Positions 27,001 through 38,266 of a stretch of 64,000 nt of DNA are shown one piece after another. Within the stretch, counting starts at the first letter, position 1; every line of letters begins with the position of its first letter. Below the pieces are notes generated by a model that saw only the letters and a list, made by a program, of their open reading frames with translations, did not search any database and had not been told where the DNA came from. A program made the position numbers and the translations under genes. The stretch covers positions 1 through 64,000 of the forward strand of contig JAFZZI010000012.1 of assembly GCA_017615835.1 (NCBI GenBank), given 5' to 3'. This stretch comes from Bacteroidaceae bacterium. Lineage in GTDB: Bacteria > Bacteroidota > Bacteroidia > Bacteroidales > Bacteroidaceae.

Positions 27001-27618
27001 ATGGCAATCAGGTTCCAATATAACAAGACTTCGCTGCAGCATCTTGAGAAGCAGCTCAAGGTACGCGTGCGTACTCTGCCTATCATTAAGAACAAGGAGA
27101 GTGCCCTGCGCATGGAGGTGAAGAGATGCAAGGATGACCTGACCAGGCTGGAGGAGAAACTTGAGGAGAACATCAACAGGTATGACTCAATGTTCGCCTT
27201 GTGGAACGAGTTCGATCCGTCGCTGGTAAAGGTCAGCGATGTCCATCTGACCGTCCGTAAGATAGCGGGAACACGTATTCCCGTGCTGGATAAGGTGGAT
27301 TTCGAGGTCGCTCCCTTCAGTCTGTTCGGCTCGCCAAAATGGTATTATGACGGCATTGACATTCTGCAGAACCTGGCAGAGTCAGCTATCTTGTGTGAGT
27401 TTACGAGGGCCAAGCTGAATCTCTTGGAAAAAGCCCGCAAGAAGACCACCCAGAAGGTAAACCTGTTCGAGAAGGTGCAGATTCCGGGGTTTGAAGATGC
27501 CATCAGGAAAATCAAGCGTTTCATGGAGGATGAGGAGAACCTCTCCAAGTCGAGTCAGAAGATTCTGAAGTCGCTGCTAGAGAAGCGTGAGAACGAAAAA
27601 GAGGAGGCGTTGCAATGA
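27001..27618 (+). CDS. atpD: V-type ATPase subunit D
   Basis: 205 residues. Central rotor axle: two long helices at the ends with a central variable part, and the N-terminal YNKTSLQHLEKQLKVR and C-terminal KIRKIKRFMEDEE-like charged helix typical of subunit D. Its TGA overlaps the ATG of the I subunit (ATGA), which implies coupled translation. Confidence 0.9.
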   Translation: MAIRFQYNKTSLQHLEKQLKVRVRTLPIIKNKESALRMEVKRCKDDLTRLEEKLEENINRYDSMFALWNEFDPSLVKVSDVHLTVRKIAGTRIPVLDKVDFEVAPFSLFGSPKWYYDGIDILQNLAESAILCEFTRAKLNLLEKARKKTTQKVNLFEKVQIPGFEDAIRKIKRFMEDEENLSKSSQKILKSLLEKRENEKEEALQ

Positions 27619-29417
27619 TAACCAAGATGAAGAAAATCTCCTTCCTCATATTTCACAAGGAGTATGAGGAATTTCTGGAGCAGTTGCGTTCGCTTGGCGT
27701 AGTGCATGTCGTTGAGAAGCAGAAGGGTATAGCCCAAGATGCAAGGCTTCAGCACGACGTGGCCATGCTGTCAAAGTATCAGAATGTACTGAAGGAACTG
27801 GAGAGCCTGGCTCCCGGAGAGCACATCTCTGACGGCGGGCTTGATGCAGATGCCGTAGCCGACCGTTTCAGCAGCCTTGTTGCTGAACGTGAGACGCTTG
27901 AGCAGCAGCGGGCATCCCTGGAGAAAAACAGACAGGACCTGTCGGCATGGGGAAACTTCGATCCCGGGAACGTCAGACGGCTTGCACTTGCCGGATATGA
28001 GGTCAGGTTCTTCACCTGTCCGCTGAAGGCCTATAAATCAGAGTGGGAAGACAAGTTCAATGCTGTTGTCATTGAGTCGGACAGGCAGAACACGTGGTTT
28101 GTCACAATAACACCGTCAGGAACCGAAGTGTCTGTAGAAGCAGATGCATGTTCTCTTCCTGATGTTTCGCTGGCATCAGTCGAAGAGGCCCTCATTGCCA
28201 ACGTATCAGCCAGAAAGAGCGTGTCTGCCTCCCTGAAAGAGCTTGCTGCAAGTGGATCCGAAACACTTAGGAATGCGGTAGAAAGGTGTACCGACAGCGT
28301 TACTTTCGACAAAGTGTGCCTTTCGGGTGAACCTGCGGCTGCCGACTCCCTGGTTTTGCTCGAAGGGTGGATTCCTGCTTCCAATGTGGACATTACTGCG
28401 GCATCCCTCGAAGGACTGCCCATGGTTTATGAGATCAGCGACCCGACCCCCGATGACAACATTCCTATATTGCTGAAGAACAACCGCTTCGCAAAGCTCT
28501 TCGAGCCGCTTACAAAACTGTACATGCTGCCCACCTATCAGGAGTTGGACCTTACGCTTATCTTTGCTCCTTTCTTCATGCTCTTCTTCGGGCTCTGTCT
28601 GGGCGATATAGGCTATGGACTGCTGATGATTGTCGCCCTGCCGGTCTTCACAAAGCTTTTCAAGCTGATCAATCCCGATTTTTCCAAGTGGCTGGTAGTC
28701 CTGTTCGGAGCAAGCACCATGCTGTGCGGCCTGTTGTCGGGAACGTTCTTCGGTTTCAATATTTACGATCTTGACATTCCATTCATCGCAAAGATGAAAG
28801 GGCTGCTGTTCAAGTCGAACGCCGAGATGTTCAATATATCGCTCTATATCGGCGTAGTGCAGATTCTTGTAGGAATGGTAGTCAAGGCTGTCAACCAGAC
28901 CATACAGATGGGCATGAAATATGCCCTTGGCACTATAGGCTGGCTTATCCTTCTTCTGACTGTCATCGTGTCTGTGATTGCGGGAATCAGTTTCGGCAAT
29001 CCCGTGGTCATAGCGTTGCTTGCGATAGCCTGCGTCGGCATATTCCTGCTGAACAGTCCGGGCAAGAACATACTGCTGAACGTAGGTCTAGGTTTCTGGG
29101 ACACATACAACATGGCTACGGGTCTGCTCGGCGACGTCCTCTCGTATGTACGTCTCTTCGCCCTGGGGCTTTCCGGCGGCATTCTTGCCAATGTCTTCAA
29201 CAGCATGGCAGAGGGCATGAGTCCTGACATTCCTGTCGTGGGCTTCATTGTCGCAGCGTTGATTTTCATCGTCGGGCATGCCCTCAACATATTCATGAAC
29301 ATCCTTGGAGCAATAGTCCATCCGATGCGACTGACTTTCGTCGAGTTCTTCAAGAATGCAGGATATACAGGAGGCGGTTCTGAATACAAACCGTTCCAGA
29401 GTGTGAGCAGAGTATAA
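27615..29417 (+). CDS. atpI: V-type ATPase membrane subunit I
   Basis: 600 residues. The N-terminal half is soluble with coiled coil (stator arm); the C-terminal half (from about 300) has about seven membrane helices. The Arg-bearing helix DVLSYVRLFALGLSGG carries the conserved arginine for ion translocation. Overlaps atpD by four bases; subunit K follows after 33 bases. Confidence 0.94.
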   Translation: MITKMKKISFLIFHKEYEEFLEQLRSLGVVHVVEKQKGIAQDARLQHDVAMLSKYQNVLKELESLAPGEHISDGGLDADAVADRFSSLVAERETLEQQRASLEKNRQDLSAWGNFDPGNVRRLALAGYEVRFFTCPLKAYKSEWEDKFNAVVIESDRQNTWFVTITPSGTEVSVEADACSLPDVSLASVEEALIANVSARKSVSASLKELAASGSETLRNAVERCTDSVTFDKVCLSGEPAAADSLVLLEGWIPASNVDITAASLEGLPMVYEISDPTPDDNIPILLKNNRFAKLFEPLTKLYMLPTYQELDLTLIFAPFFMLFFGLCLGDIGYGLLMIVALPVFTKLFKLINPDFSKWLVVLFGASTMLCGLLSGTFFGFNIYDLDIPFIAKMKGLLFKSNAEMFNISLYIGVVQILVGMVVKAVNQTIQMGMKYALGTIGWLILLLTVIVSVIAGISFGNPVVIALLAIACVGIFLLNSPGKNILLNVGLGFWDTYNMATGLLGDVLSYVRLFALGLSGGILANVFNSMAEGMSPDIPVVGFIVAALIFIVGHALNIFMNILGAIVHPMRLTFVEFFKNAGYTGGGSEYKPFQSVSRV

Positions 29418-29444
29418 CAAAGAATAACAACAAAACAATCTTAA

Positions 29445-29903
<459 letters not shown>

Positions 29904-29943
29904 TGGTCTGTTGGCTCTGACAATCCATATCATTTCCTTTGAC

Positions 29944-29970
29944 AACGTGCGGGATATGTTCCTGCACGTT
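29944..29970. other. Dyad symmetry between V-ATPase and glycogen genes
   Basis: AACGTGCGGGA pairs with TCCTGCACGTT around a 5-base loop with one mismatch. No T-run follows, so it is not a classic intrinsic terminator; it could be an operator for the glycogen genes or a transcript-end structure. Confidence 0.4.
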
Positions 29971-30001
29971 GGCGGGAATCATGTTGTAAAGAGTGTTAAG
30001 T

Positions 30002-30035
30002 TTTGTACCAGTTTGGCTGGCATTGATTAATTTTG
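30002..30035 (+). promoter_or_regulatory. Possible promoter for the glycogen genes
   Basis: TTTG at 30002-30005 and TAATTTTG at 30028-30035, spacer 22 bp, slightly longer than usual. 28 bases before the ATG at 30064. Confidence 0.4.
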
Positions 30036-30063
30036 CGCTGCGATTTTCGACATCCTGTTCCAT

Positions 30064-31725
30064 ATGGAGAAAACGACAAAGAATCCTGATTACATTTTCG
30101 CCGTCAGTTGGGAGGTGTGCAACAAGGTCGGCGGTATCTATACGGTTCTTTCCACACAAGCCAAAACCCTGATAGAGAAGAGTGGGGCGACGCTGATATA
30201 CATCGGCCCCGATCTTAACAAGGACTACGACAATCCTCTTTTCAAGGAGGACACATCGCTGTTTGCCCCGTGGCAGAGAGTTGCCTGGGAGCGTGACGGC
30301 CTCGCGGTAAGAATAGGCAGATGGAATATCCCTGGCTCACCGATTGTGTTCCTGGTCGATTTCCTGCCGTTCTATCCCATGAGAGACTGGATATACGGCA
30401 AGGCGTGGGAACTATTCCAGGTTGATTCGCTCCATTCGTACGGCGACTACGACGAGGCTTCGATGTTTTCCTATGCTGCGGCGATGATAGCGAGAAGTTT
30501 TTACAACTACTATCTGAACGAGAACTATTCGGTTGTCTATCACGCTCACGAGTGGATGACAGGACTCGGTGCCCTCTTCATCAAGCACTATATTCCGCAG
30601 ATTGCAACGGTGTTTACCACCCATGCCACATCCATAGGTCGCTCCATCGCCGGAAACAACAAACCGTTATACGATTATTTCGAGGGCTACAACGGCGATC
30701 AGATGGCCCGTGAACTGAACATGGAGTCAAAACACTCTGTCGAGAAGCGCACGGCACAGCTTGTTGACTGCTTCACGACAGTGAGTGAAATAACCGCACG
30801 TGAGTGTACCCAGCTGCTGGAGCGTACTCCCGATGCCATCACAGTGAACGGATTCGAAGGAGACTTCCTGCCTCCGACCCCTGAAAAGTTCAGCGAAAAA
30901 TATTCTGCCGCCCGCAAGCGCATGCTTCTGGTGGCAAACCGTCTGTTCGGCACCTCCTGGGGCGATGACACCGTAATTATCGGTACCGGAGGACGCTACG
31001 AGTTCCGTAACAAGGGGTTGGATATGTTCATCGAGTCGATGAAGCTTCTGCGTGAGGACAAACGCGTAGAGGGTCGTCACATCCTTGCATACATCAATGT
31101 TCCAGGGTGGGTGTCAGAGCCTCGCCGTGACCTGCAGGAGCGCCTGACAAAAAAGAGCAGGACGTCGGTTCCGCTCAATGTGCCGCAGACGACACACTGG
31201 CTTCACAACATGGGTGAGGACCGCATCCTAACGATGCTCGGCTCTCTGGGATTCTACAACCGCCCCGCCGATGACATCCACATCGTCTTCGTGCCGTGCT
31301 ATCTTGACGGCAGGGACGGAATATTCAACCTTTCCTATTACGACCTTCTGATTGGGCAGGATCTGGCTCTGTTCCCTTCATACTATGAGCCTTGGGGCTA
31401 TACGCCTCTTGAGAGTTCTGCCTTCCGCGTACCTACCGTGACCACCGACCTGGCCGGATTCGGTCTATGGGTCAACTCGCTAAAGAAGCGTCCCTCTGAG
31501 TTGTCAGACGGCGTAAAGGTCGTGCACAGAACCGACAGCAACTGGAACGATGCTTCAATGAGTATCAAAGAGGCTGTCGTCGAGTGGATTCTGGCCGATG
31601 GCAAAAAACGTCAGAAAATGCGTACCGCTGCCGGGAACATAGCAGAGAAGGCATTGTGGAAGCATTTCATAGTGAATTACGAGAAGGCATACGATATTGC
31701 CCTTACCAAAGTTTCAAATCAATAA
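30064..31725 (+). CDS. GT3-type glycogen synthase
   Basis: 553 residues. Belongs to the fungal/animal-like GT3 family, not the bacterial GlgA (GT5) family: N-terminal FAVSWEVCNKVGGIYTVLSTQ is diagnostic, as are the HEWMTGLGALF motif and LFPSYYEPWGYTPLESSAF near the C-terminus. It builds alpha-1,4-glucan from a nucleotide-glucose donor in the cytosol. It is shorter than the eukaryotic enzymes (about 700 residues), which carry regulatory tails. The phosphorylase gene follows after 15 bases. Confidence 0.92.
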   Translation: MEKTTKNPDYIFAVSWEVCNKVGGIYTVLSTQAKTLIEKSGATLIYIGPDLNKDYDNPLFKEDTSLFAPWQRVAWERDGLAVRIGRWNIPGSPIVFLVDFLPFYPMRDWIYGKAWELFQVDSLHSYGDYDEASMFSYAAAMIARSFYNYYLNENYSVVYHAHEWMTGLGALFIKHYIPQIATVFTTHATSIGRSIAGNNKPLYDYFEGYNGDQMARELNMESKHSVEKRTAQLVDCFTTVSEITARECTQLLERTPDAITVNGFEGDFLPPTPEKFSEKYSAARKRMLLVANRLFGTSWGDDTVIIGTGGRYEFRNKGLDMFIESMKLLREDKRVEGRHILAYINVPGWVSEPRRDLQERLTKKSRTSVPLNVPQTTHWLHNMGEDRILTMLGSLGFYNRPADDIHIVFVPCYLDGRDGIFNLSYYDLLIGQDLALFPSYYEPWGYTPLESSAFRVPTVTTDLAGFGLWVNSLKKRPSELSDGVKVVHRTDSNWNDASMSIKEAVVEWILADGKKRQKMRTAAGNIAEKALWKHFIVNYEKAYDIALTKVSNQ

Positions 31726-31740
31726 TCATCAAATTGGAAT

Positions 31741-34302
31741 ATGAAGATCAAGACGAGTAATGCAAACATGCCGAACTGGCATTCAATAAACGTCAAACCG
31801 TCGATTCCCGACTCTTTGGATAAACTCGATGAGATAGCGCACAACATGTGGTGTGCATGGAGTCCTGAAGCCCAGGCCCTTTTCAAGAGTATTGACGAAC
31901 AGCTCTGGAGAGAGGTGAAGCATAACCCCGTCCTCATGCTCGAGACTCTCAGCTATGAGAAACTTAACGAACTGTCAAATGACAAGAGACTTATAAAGAA
32001 CATGGATTCGGTGTATGACGAGTTCCGCTCCTATATGGATGTCAAACCCGACTCAACCCGTCCGTCAGTAGCTTACTTCTGCATGGAATATGGTCTGTCG
32101 CATGTGCTGAAAATATACTCCGGAGGTCTTGGCGTCCTGGCCGGCGACTATCTCAAGGAGGCATCCGATAGCAATGTCGATCTATGCGGCGTAGGCTTCC
32201 TGTACCGCCACGGATACTTTACCCAGACACTGTCCATGGACGGTCAGCAGATTGCCAACTACGAGGCACAGGATTTCAACACCCTGCCCATCGAGAGGGT
32301 GCTCGACAAGAACGGACAGCAGCTGATGGTCAAGGTCCCCTATATCAACTATTCCGTATATGCTTCGATATGGAGGGTCAACGTCGGCAGGGTATCTCTC
32401 TACCTTATGGATACCGACAATGACCAGAACAGCGAGTATGACCGTCCCATCACTTCGCAGCTTTATGGCGGTGATTGGGAAAACCGTCTCAAGCAGGAGA
32501 TACTTCTCGGTATCGGCGGCATGCTGGTGCTTAAGGAACTCGGCATAACGAAGGATATTTATCATTGCAACGAAGGCCATGCTGCCCTCTGCAACCTTTA
32601 CCGTCTTGTCGATTTCGTGAAGAATGGACTGACGTTCAACCAGGCTATGGAGATTGTCCGTTCTTCATCCCTCTACACCGTACATACACCAGTTCCTGCA
32701 GGTCACGACTATTTTGACGAAGGACTCATCGGCAAGTATCTGAGCGGCTATGCCCAAATGTTGGGTATCAGCTGGAACGAGCTCATGGACATGGGCCGCA
32801 CCAACCCGGGTGACTCGGGCGAGCGTTTCTGCATGTCAACATTCGCCTGCAATACCTGTCAGGAGGTCAACGGCGTGAGTTGGCTGCACGGAGAGGTTTC
32901 CAAGAAGATGTTCTCCGGCATCTGGAAGGGCTATTTCCCCGAGGAGAGCCACGTCGGCTATGTCACCAACGGTGTCCACATGCCCACCTGGGCATCTGCA
33001 GAGTGGAGGGAACTCTACGATCAGTATTTTGACAAGTCGTTCATGTCCGATCAGTCGAACCAGAAACTGTGGGAGGCAATCTATCAGGTACCCGACAAGG
33101 TGGTCTGGAACAAACACATGGAGATGAAGGAAAAGTTGGTCGAGTTCATTCGCAAGTATTTCCGCGAAACATGGCTGAAGAATCAGGGTGACCCTTCAAG
33201 GATTGTGTCGCTTCTGCAGACAATCAACCCCAATGCCCTCATCATCGGTTTCGGCCGCCGCTTCGCCACATATAAGCGTGCTCACCTACTGTTCACCGAT
33301 CTGAACCGTCTTGCCAAGATTGTCAACAATCCTGACTATCCCGTACAGTTCATATTCACTGGAAAGGCCCACCCGCACGATGGCGCCGGTCAGGGCCTCA
33401 TCAAGCAGATTGTAGATATATCACGCCGTCCCGAGTTCCTTGGCAAGATAATATTCCTCGAGAACTACGACATGCATCTTGCACACCGCCTTGTGTCTGG
33501 CGTCGATATCTGGATGAACACTCCCACACGTCCTCTCGAAGCGTCCGGAACCTCGGGCGAGAAGGCGCTCATGAACGGTGTCGTCAACCTGTCTGTACTT
33601 GACGGCTGGTGGTATGAAGGCTACCGCAAAGGAGCAGGGTGGGCTCTCACCGACAAACGCACCTATCAGAACCAGGAGCATCAGGACCAGCTTGATGCAG
33701 CCACCATCTACAGTCTCATTGAGAACGAGATAGCCCCGTTATACTACAACCGCGACAAAGACGGCATCTCGGCCGGATGGGTCGGCGTGATGAAGAACTC
33801 CATTGCCCAAATAGCTCCGCATTACACAATGAAGCGCCAGCTTGATGACTATTTCAGCAAGTTCTACTGCAGGCAGGCTGAGAGGGCTCATTACCTTTCT
33901 GCGAATAACTACGCCAAGGCTAAGGAACTTGCAGCCTGGAAGGAGATAGTCGCAGAGCGCTGGGATTCCATCGAAGTGGTAAGCAGCGAGAAGAGCGAAC
34001 CCGTCTCACAGGGCAACATGGAGAACGGATGCCAGTATAAAGTCAGGTACGTGATAGACGAGAAAGGACTCGAGGATGCAATCGGAGTTGAGATGGTTAT
34101 GACAAAGAACCTGAACGGCAACGAGACTCTGCAGAAGGTTCTTCCGCTCAATCTGGTGGAACGCAACGGAAACCTCTACACATTCGAGGCTACCTTCACA
34201 CACGATATGTCGGGTACGTTCAACGTATGCTACAGAATGTATCCCAAGCATCCTGACCTGCCTCACAGACAGGACTTCTGCTACGTCAAGTGGTTCTATT
34301 GA
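31741..34302 (+). CDS. glgP: Alpha-glucan (glycogen) phosphorylase, GT35
   Basis: 853 residues. Releases glucose-1-phosphate from glycogen. The N-terminal extension ([21 protein letters not shown]) is DUF3417, found in the short-type phosphorylases. The pyridoxal-phosphate lysine lies in [14 protein letters not shown] (the usual Met of this motif is Glu here). Putting synthase and phosphorylase in one transcript suggests balanced storage and use of glycogen. Downstream, 34318-34333 has a small GCGGT/ACCGC hairpin, a weak terminator at best. Confidence 0.94.
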   Translation: MKIKTSNANMPNWHSINVKPSIPDSLDKLDEIAHNMWCAWSPEAQALFKSIDEQLWREVKHNPVLMLETLSYEKLNELSNDKRLIKNMDSVYDEFRSYMDVKPDSTRPSVAYFCMEYGLSHVLKIYSGGLGVLAGDYLKEASDSNVDLCGVGFLYRHGYFTQTLSMDGQQIANYEAQDFNTLPIERVLDKNGQQLMVKVPYINYSVYASIWRVNVGRVSLYLMDTDNDQNSEYDRPITSQLYGGDWENRLKQEILLGIGGMLVLKELGITKDIYHCNEGHAALCNLYRLVDFVKNGLTFNQAMEIVRSSSLYTVHTPVPAGHDYFDEGLIGKYLSGYAQMLGISWNELMDMGRTNPGDSGERFCMSTFACNTCQEVNGVSWLHGEVSKKMFSGIWKGYFPEESHVGYVTNGVHMPTWASAEWRELYDQYFDKSFMSDQSNQKLWEAIYQVPDKVVWNKHMEMKEKLVEFIRKYFRETWLKNQGDPSRIVSLLQTINPNALIIGFGRRFATYKRAHLLFTDLNRLAKIVNNPDYPVQFIFTGKAHPHDGAGQGLIKQIVDISRRPEFLGKIIFLENYDMHLAHRLVSGVDIWMNTPTRPLEASGTSGEKALMNGVVNLSVLDGWWYEGYRKGAGWALTDKRTYQNQEHQDQLDAATIYSLIENEIAPLYYNRDKDGISAGWVGVMKNSIAQIAPHYTMKRQLDDYFSKFYCRQAERAHYLSANNYAKAKELAAWKEIVAERWDSIEVVSSEKSEPVSQGNMENGCQYKVRYVIDEKGLEDAIGVEMVMTKNLNGNETLQKVLPLNLVERNGNLYTFEATFTHDMSGTFNVCYRMYPKHPDLPHRQDFCYVKWFY

Positions 34303-34468
34303 TTATCCGGAGGGCAGGCGGTCAGGAACCGCTTCTGTCTTGAGAATTCCGATCACATAAAAATCTCTGAATTGTGCGCATTTGTGTCAGTACCACAGAT
34401 ACGCACAACTTTTTTGTGTGCTGCAGCGACTTGCGCGGTCTTTTCTCAGTCCGGTCTGGAAAAAACTG

Positions 34469-34476
34469 TATATTTG
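34469..34476 (+). promoter_or_regulatory. Putative -7 element for the lipoprotein GH43
   Basis: TATATTTG, full match to TAnnTTTG, 35 bases before the ATG at 34512. No good -33 is seen at the right distance. Supports the start at 34512 rather than the frame opening at 34374. Confidence 0.5.
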
Positions 34477-34511
34477 TGTATCATTGGTTACTAATTACAA
34501 TAGAGGACAGA

Positions 34512-35960
34512 ATGAAAGGTTTTCAGGCGACAGCCATCCTTGCTGTCATGATATTGACGGCATCTTGTGCAGGCGGTAATTCAGGCGAACTTAAGGTTGA
34601 CTGGAAAGGAACGCTCAAGATGGACAAAATGTTTTGTAATCCGTTGCTGGATTTTGCATACACCGCAGACCCGACGGCTGTGGAATATGAGGGACGACTG
34701 TATGTCTATGGCACAAACGATCAGCAGCAATGCGATGAAACCCATCCTGACAGTTCAAACAGTTACGAGCGCATCAAATCGCTCGTGATGATGTCAACCT
34801 GTGATATGGTGAACTGGACATTTCATGGCGTAATCCCGACCGGGAAACTGGCACCCTGGATTATCGCCTCCTGGGCACCGAGCATCTGCAGCCGTGTAGA
34901 GCAAGACGGTCTGACCCACTTCTACCTTTATTTCTCCAATAGCGGTTTCGGTACCGGTGTGCTGACATCTACCTCGCCTACAGGACCGTGGACAAGCCCT
35001 CTCGGACGCAGCATAGTCGATGCCCATACCGAAGGTCTCGGCGACTGTACCGTACCGTTCGATCCGGGCGTGGCCATTGACGACGACGGTACGGGCTGGC
35101 TTACCTTCGGTGCCGGCAAGGCAAGAATCGCCAGACTGGCCCCCGACATGCTCAGTTTCGACAGCCCCTTTGCGGTAATACCTGCAGCTCACCATTTTGA
35201 GGCTAATGAACTTAACTTCATAGGTGGAAAGATGGTGTATACCTACAACCTTGACTGGAAACCGAAAGCAGACTGGGACAGGAATTCCGAGACCCCTTCG
35301 GCATGCAGCATGGCTTACATGATTCCGGACGACCCCCTGGATCCCGACTCATGGCACTATGTGCGCCACTATCTCAGGAATCCCGGCGATGACGGATTCG
35401 ACTACAGTAACAACCACACTCATCTTCACAAATACAAAGGCCGGTGGTATCTGTTCTACCATACCATGAGTCTTAAGCGGAGCAGAGGCATAAAAGGCGG
35501 TTACCGCAGCATCTGTGTCGATTGTATTGATGTTGACGAGAGCAGGCAGGACATTCCGCTCATACATGCGACATACCAGGGCGTATCCCAAATATCTCCG
35601 CTCAATCCGTTCGGAATTCAGGAGATGGAGACGACAGCAGCTACTGTAGGTGTCCGTTTCGAGCCGTATGGCGACGCTGGCAACATGGTTGCTGTATCCG
35701 ACTCTACAGGAGCCGTAATGGTAAGGGGTGCCTGCTTTGACCATAAGCCGCGGAGACTCAACATACAAGCACAGGGAAAAGGCCGCATAGAGGTGCGTCG
35801 CGACAACCCTGAAGGAGAACTCATTGCCTGTCTTGACCTTGACTGTCCCGAAATGGGAACCGTCCGGGGCCGGCTTTCAAAATCACCTCATGACACCTGC
35901 GACCTGGTGTTCCTCTTCAGAGGGGACACTCTGCTCATCGACAGTTGGTATTTCGAATGA
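34512..35960 (+). CDS. Lipoprotein glycoside hydrolase family 43
   Basis: 482 residues. Lipobox LTASC then Gly/Ser-rich linker, so probably surface- or periplasm-anchored. GH43 core with candidate residues in YTADPTAVEYEGR, VPFDPGVAIDDDG and HHFEANELNF, and a C-terminal CBM6-like region. Closely related in plan and wording to the enzyme at 16633 (shared YVYGTNDQQ, NWTFHG and FEANELN blocks), so these are paralogues with probably the same class of substrate. It stands alone, convergent with the acyl-CoA ligase. Confidence 0.87.
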   Translation: MKGFQATAILAVMILTASCAGGNSGELKVDWKGTLKMDKMFCNPLLDFAYTADPTAVEYEGRLYVYGTNDQQQCDETHPDSSNSYERIKSLVMMSTCDMVNWTFHGVIPTGKLAPWIIASWAPSICSRVEQDGLTHFYLYFSNSGFGTGVLTSTSPTGPWTSPLGRSIVDAHTEGLGDCTVPFDPGVAIDDDGTGWLTFGAGKARIARLAPDMLSFDSPFAVIPAAHHFEANELNFIGGKMVYTYNLDWKPKADWDRNSETPSACSMAYMIPDDPLDPDSWHYVRHYLRNPGDDGFDYSNNHTHLHKYKGRWYLFYHTMSLKRSRGIKGGYRSICVDCIDVDESRQDIPLIHATYQGVSQISPLNPFGIQEMETTAATVGVRFEPYGDAGNMVAVSDSTGAVMVRGACFDHKPRRLNIQAQGKGRIEVRRDNPEGELIACLDLDCPEMGTVRGRLSKSPHDTCDLVFLFRGDTLLIDSWYFE

Positions 35961-35993
35961 TTGAGTTGAACACTTACGCTCAGACCACCTCCT

Positions 35994-37685
35994 TTAGCTC
36001 TCTTTCCTGTTGTCCTTCTGTCCTGTTTTCGCAGCGTCGTCAATCTTGCCGTCCTTGGCATCCGCCGCACGTTTCTTGTCCTGATACAGGAAACGCTTTA
36101 TCTTGTGTGTCGCAGTCCTGTGGAAAGGCTCGCGCATGACCTCCACCTCGTTTATCTTCAGGAAGCGGCTTACCTTCGAGTTTACGAAATCCTTGACCGA
36201 CTGCTTGCGCTCCTCGATCATCTCCATGAACTTGTCCTGACCTTCAAGGTTCCAGTCAATAAGGCCGTCGTTGAACTGGACAAGTGCCACCAGATGTCCG
36301 TCGCGGCTTATGACAAGCGACTCGTTTACCTCTTTCATGAAATTTATGACACTTTCAATCTCCTCAGGATAGATATTCTCGCCCGATGAACCGATTATGA
36401 CATTGCCTGAACGTCCCTGTATGGAATATCGTCCCTTCTTGTCAACACTTGCAATGTCACCCGTCCTGAACCAGCCGTCGGCTGTCTTGACCTGCATGGT
36501 ACGCTTGAAGTCCTTGTAATAGCCGAGCATAACGTTGGGACCCTTCACAACCAGCTCGCCCTGGCCGGTCTCCGGGTCAACGTCAATCAGCTTGACCTGT
36601 ACTCCATAGGCAGCGGTACCCGTTGTCCCGACATGAGTCTTGTGAGGCGGTGCATTGCATATCAGGGGGGCGGTCTCGGTCAGTCCGTAGCCTATTGCGT
36701 AGGGGAAACCTGTCTTGCAGAGGAACGACTCAATGTTGACATCAAGTTTTGAACCTCCGATGCCGAAGAATCTGATGCGTCCGCCGAAAGTCTTCTTCAG
36801 CTTTATGCCTACAAGCCTGTAAAGCAGCAGCGGCCAGTGCTCCTGAAGGTGCGAGAGGAACTTGCTCGAAGATATTGTAGGCAGAATGCTGTTCTTGTAA
36901 ATCTTCTCCATAATCAGCGGAACGGACAGCATGGCGGTAGGACGTATCTTCTTCAGAGTCTTCATGAGAATAGTAGGGGTGGGGGGCTTCTGCAGATAAT
37001 AGACACTTGCTCCCATGGCAAACGGGTAGAGCATGCCGATACTCATCTCGTACGTATGGGCCAGCGGGAGCACCGAAAGGAAAACATCGCGTCTGCCCAC
37101 CTTGTGCGCGTACCAGGCCTCAGTCACATTCCAGCACAGGTTGCGGTGGCTCAGCATGACACCCTTGGCATTTCCGGTCGTTCCCGAAGTATATAGAATT
37201 GCCGCAATATCCATTGGAGCCGGAACCTTTATACGTCCGTCGCAGGTGTAGAACGGGTCTTCAGCCTTAAGCAGCTGGAAGGTATTGATGTCTATGACAA
37301 GGCAAAGGCCGTCCATTCTCTCCTTGCTGATTTTCGGAATCTGTTTCTCGGACACGAAAATAGCCTTTGCTCCCGAGTGTGACAGGATGTTCTCAACCTC
37401 ATTGGGCGAGACCTCCGGCAGCATCGGTACGGCAATCCGTCCGTAGGCAGTCACTGAGAAGAAGGCGACTGCCCAGTTTGGCATATTCTCCGACAGGATA
37501 GCCACCTTGTCAGACACGCTGATGCCGAATGTGCAGAGCAGACCGGACAACTCGTCGCACTTCTCTCTGAACTGAGTGAACGTATATGACTGCCCGCCTT
37601 CTGTAAAGTCGGATACAAGCCTTCCTGCATTCACGTACGTAGAGTACTCGAGAATGTCGGCCAGGGTGTTGAACGTATGTCTCAT
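35994..37685 (-). CDS. Long-chain acyl-CoA ligase (AMP-binding)
   Basis: 563 residues. Activates fatty acids to acyl-CoA. Motifs: LYTSGTTGNAKGVMLSHRN (ATP loop), GYGLTETAPL, GWFRTGDIASVDKKGRYSIQGR, and a C-terminal RTATHKIKRFLY with the catalytic Lys. The last 25 residues are a charged tail. Last gene of a three-gene minus-strand operon after an acyltransferase, suggesting salvage of fatty acids into phospholipid. Confidence 0.9.
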   Translation of the reverse strand: MRHTFNTLADILEYSTYVNAGRLVSDFTEGGQSYTFTQFREKCDELSGLLCTFGISVSDKVAILSENMPNWAVAFFSVTAYGRIAVPMLPEVSPNEVENILSHSGAKAIFVSEKQIPKISKERMDGLCLVIDINTFQLLKAEDPFYTCDGRIKVPAPMDIAAILYTSGTTGNAKGVMLSHRNLCWNVTEAWYAHKVGRRDVFLSVLPLAHTYEMSIGMLYPFAMGASVYYLQKPPTPTILMKTLKKIRPTAMLSVPLIMEKIYKNSILPTISSSKFLSHLQEHWPLLLYRLVGIKLKKTFGGRIRFFGIGGSKLDVNIESFLCKTGFPYAIGYGLTETAPLICNAPPHKTHVGTTGTAAYGVQVKLIDVDPETGQGELVVKGPNVMLGYYKDFKRTMQVKTADGWFRTGDIASVDKKGRYSIQGRSGNVIIGSSGENIYPEEIESVINFMKEVNESLVISRDGHLVALVQFNDGLIDWNLEGQDKFMEMIEERKQSVKDFVNSKVSRFLKINEVEVMREPFHRTATHKIKRFLYQDKKRAADAKDGKIDDAAKTGQKDNRKES

Positions 37686-37691
37686 TGAACT

Positions 37692-38249
37692 TTATTCAGT
37701 TATATAGTTTTCAGGATATCTTGCTCCAAGATCCATCTCCCTGTAAGCCTGCTGCATTCGGGCAGTATCGGCCTTGGCATCGTCAGTCAGTTCGAATTTC
37801 GTAACCACTCCCACCTGCTTCCTCTTCCAGTCGAAACAGGCCAGATATACCGGAATTCCTGCTTCGCGGGCAATAAGGTGATATCCGGTCTTCCATTTCC
37901 TGACAGGTTTGCGAGTTCCCTCAGGGGCTATTGCAAGGTGGAAAGTTTCCCGGTCGTGCATATTGTGCAGGACAGAACGGACTATTGAAGAAGGACTCTT
38001 GCGGTCAACCGGTATTCCACCCATGGCCCGGATAAGCCACCCCAGCGGAGGGAAAAACAGCTCCTTCTTCACCATGCACAAGGCATTTCCGCCAATCGAC
38101 TTGTAATATAGATACGACACCACGAAGTCGAGGAAAGAGGTATGTGGAACTCCCAGCAGGATACACTTCTTCTCAGGTGGCATAGTGCCTATCACCTTCC
38201 ATCCTGCAAGGCGCAGAATCAGACCGCATGTCCTGTTCCAGATACCCAT
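37692..38249 (-). CDS. plsC: 1-acyl-glycerol-3-phosphate acyltransferase family
   Basis: 185 residues from the chosen start at 38249, which is 17 bases after the upstream stop; the longer frame to 38354 overlaps the dehydrogenase gene. Catalytic motif GVPHTSFLDF (HxxxxD) and substrate motif IAPEGTRKPV (EGTR) are both present. Short for PlsC (about 240), closer to the small lyso-acyltransferases of Bacteroidetes. Six bases before the acyl-CoA ligase. Confidence 0.85.
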   Translation of the reverse strand: MGIWNRTCGLILRLAGWKVIGTMPPEKKCILLGVPHTSFLDFVVSYLYYKSIGGNALCMVKKELFFPPLGWLIRAMGGIPVDRKSPSSIVRSVLHNMHDRETFHLAIAPEGTRKPVRKWKTGYHLIAREAGIPVYLACFDWKRKQVGVVTKFELTDDAKADTARMQQAYREMDLGARYPENYITE

Positions 38250-38266
38250 TCCCTTTATCTTTACCG

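Noticed and set aside
34318..34333. Terminator after the glucan phosphorylase gene
   Set aside because: The GCGGT/ACCGC stem has only five pairs and no clean T-run follows.
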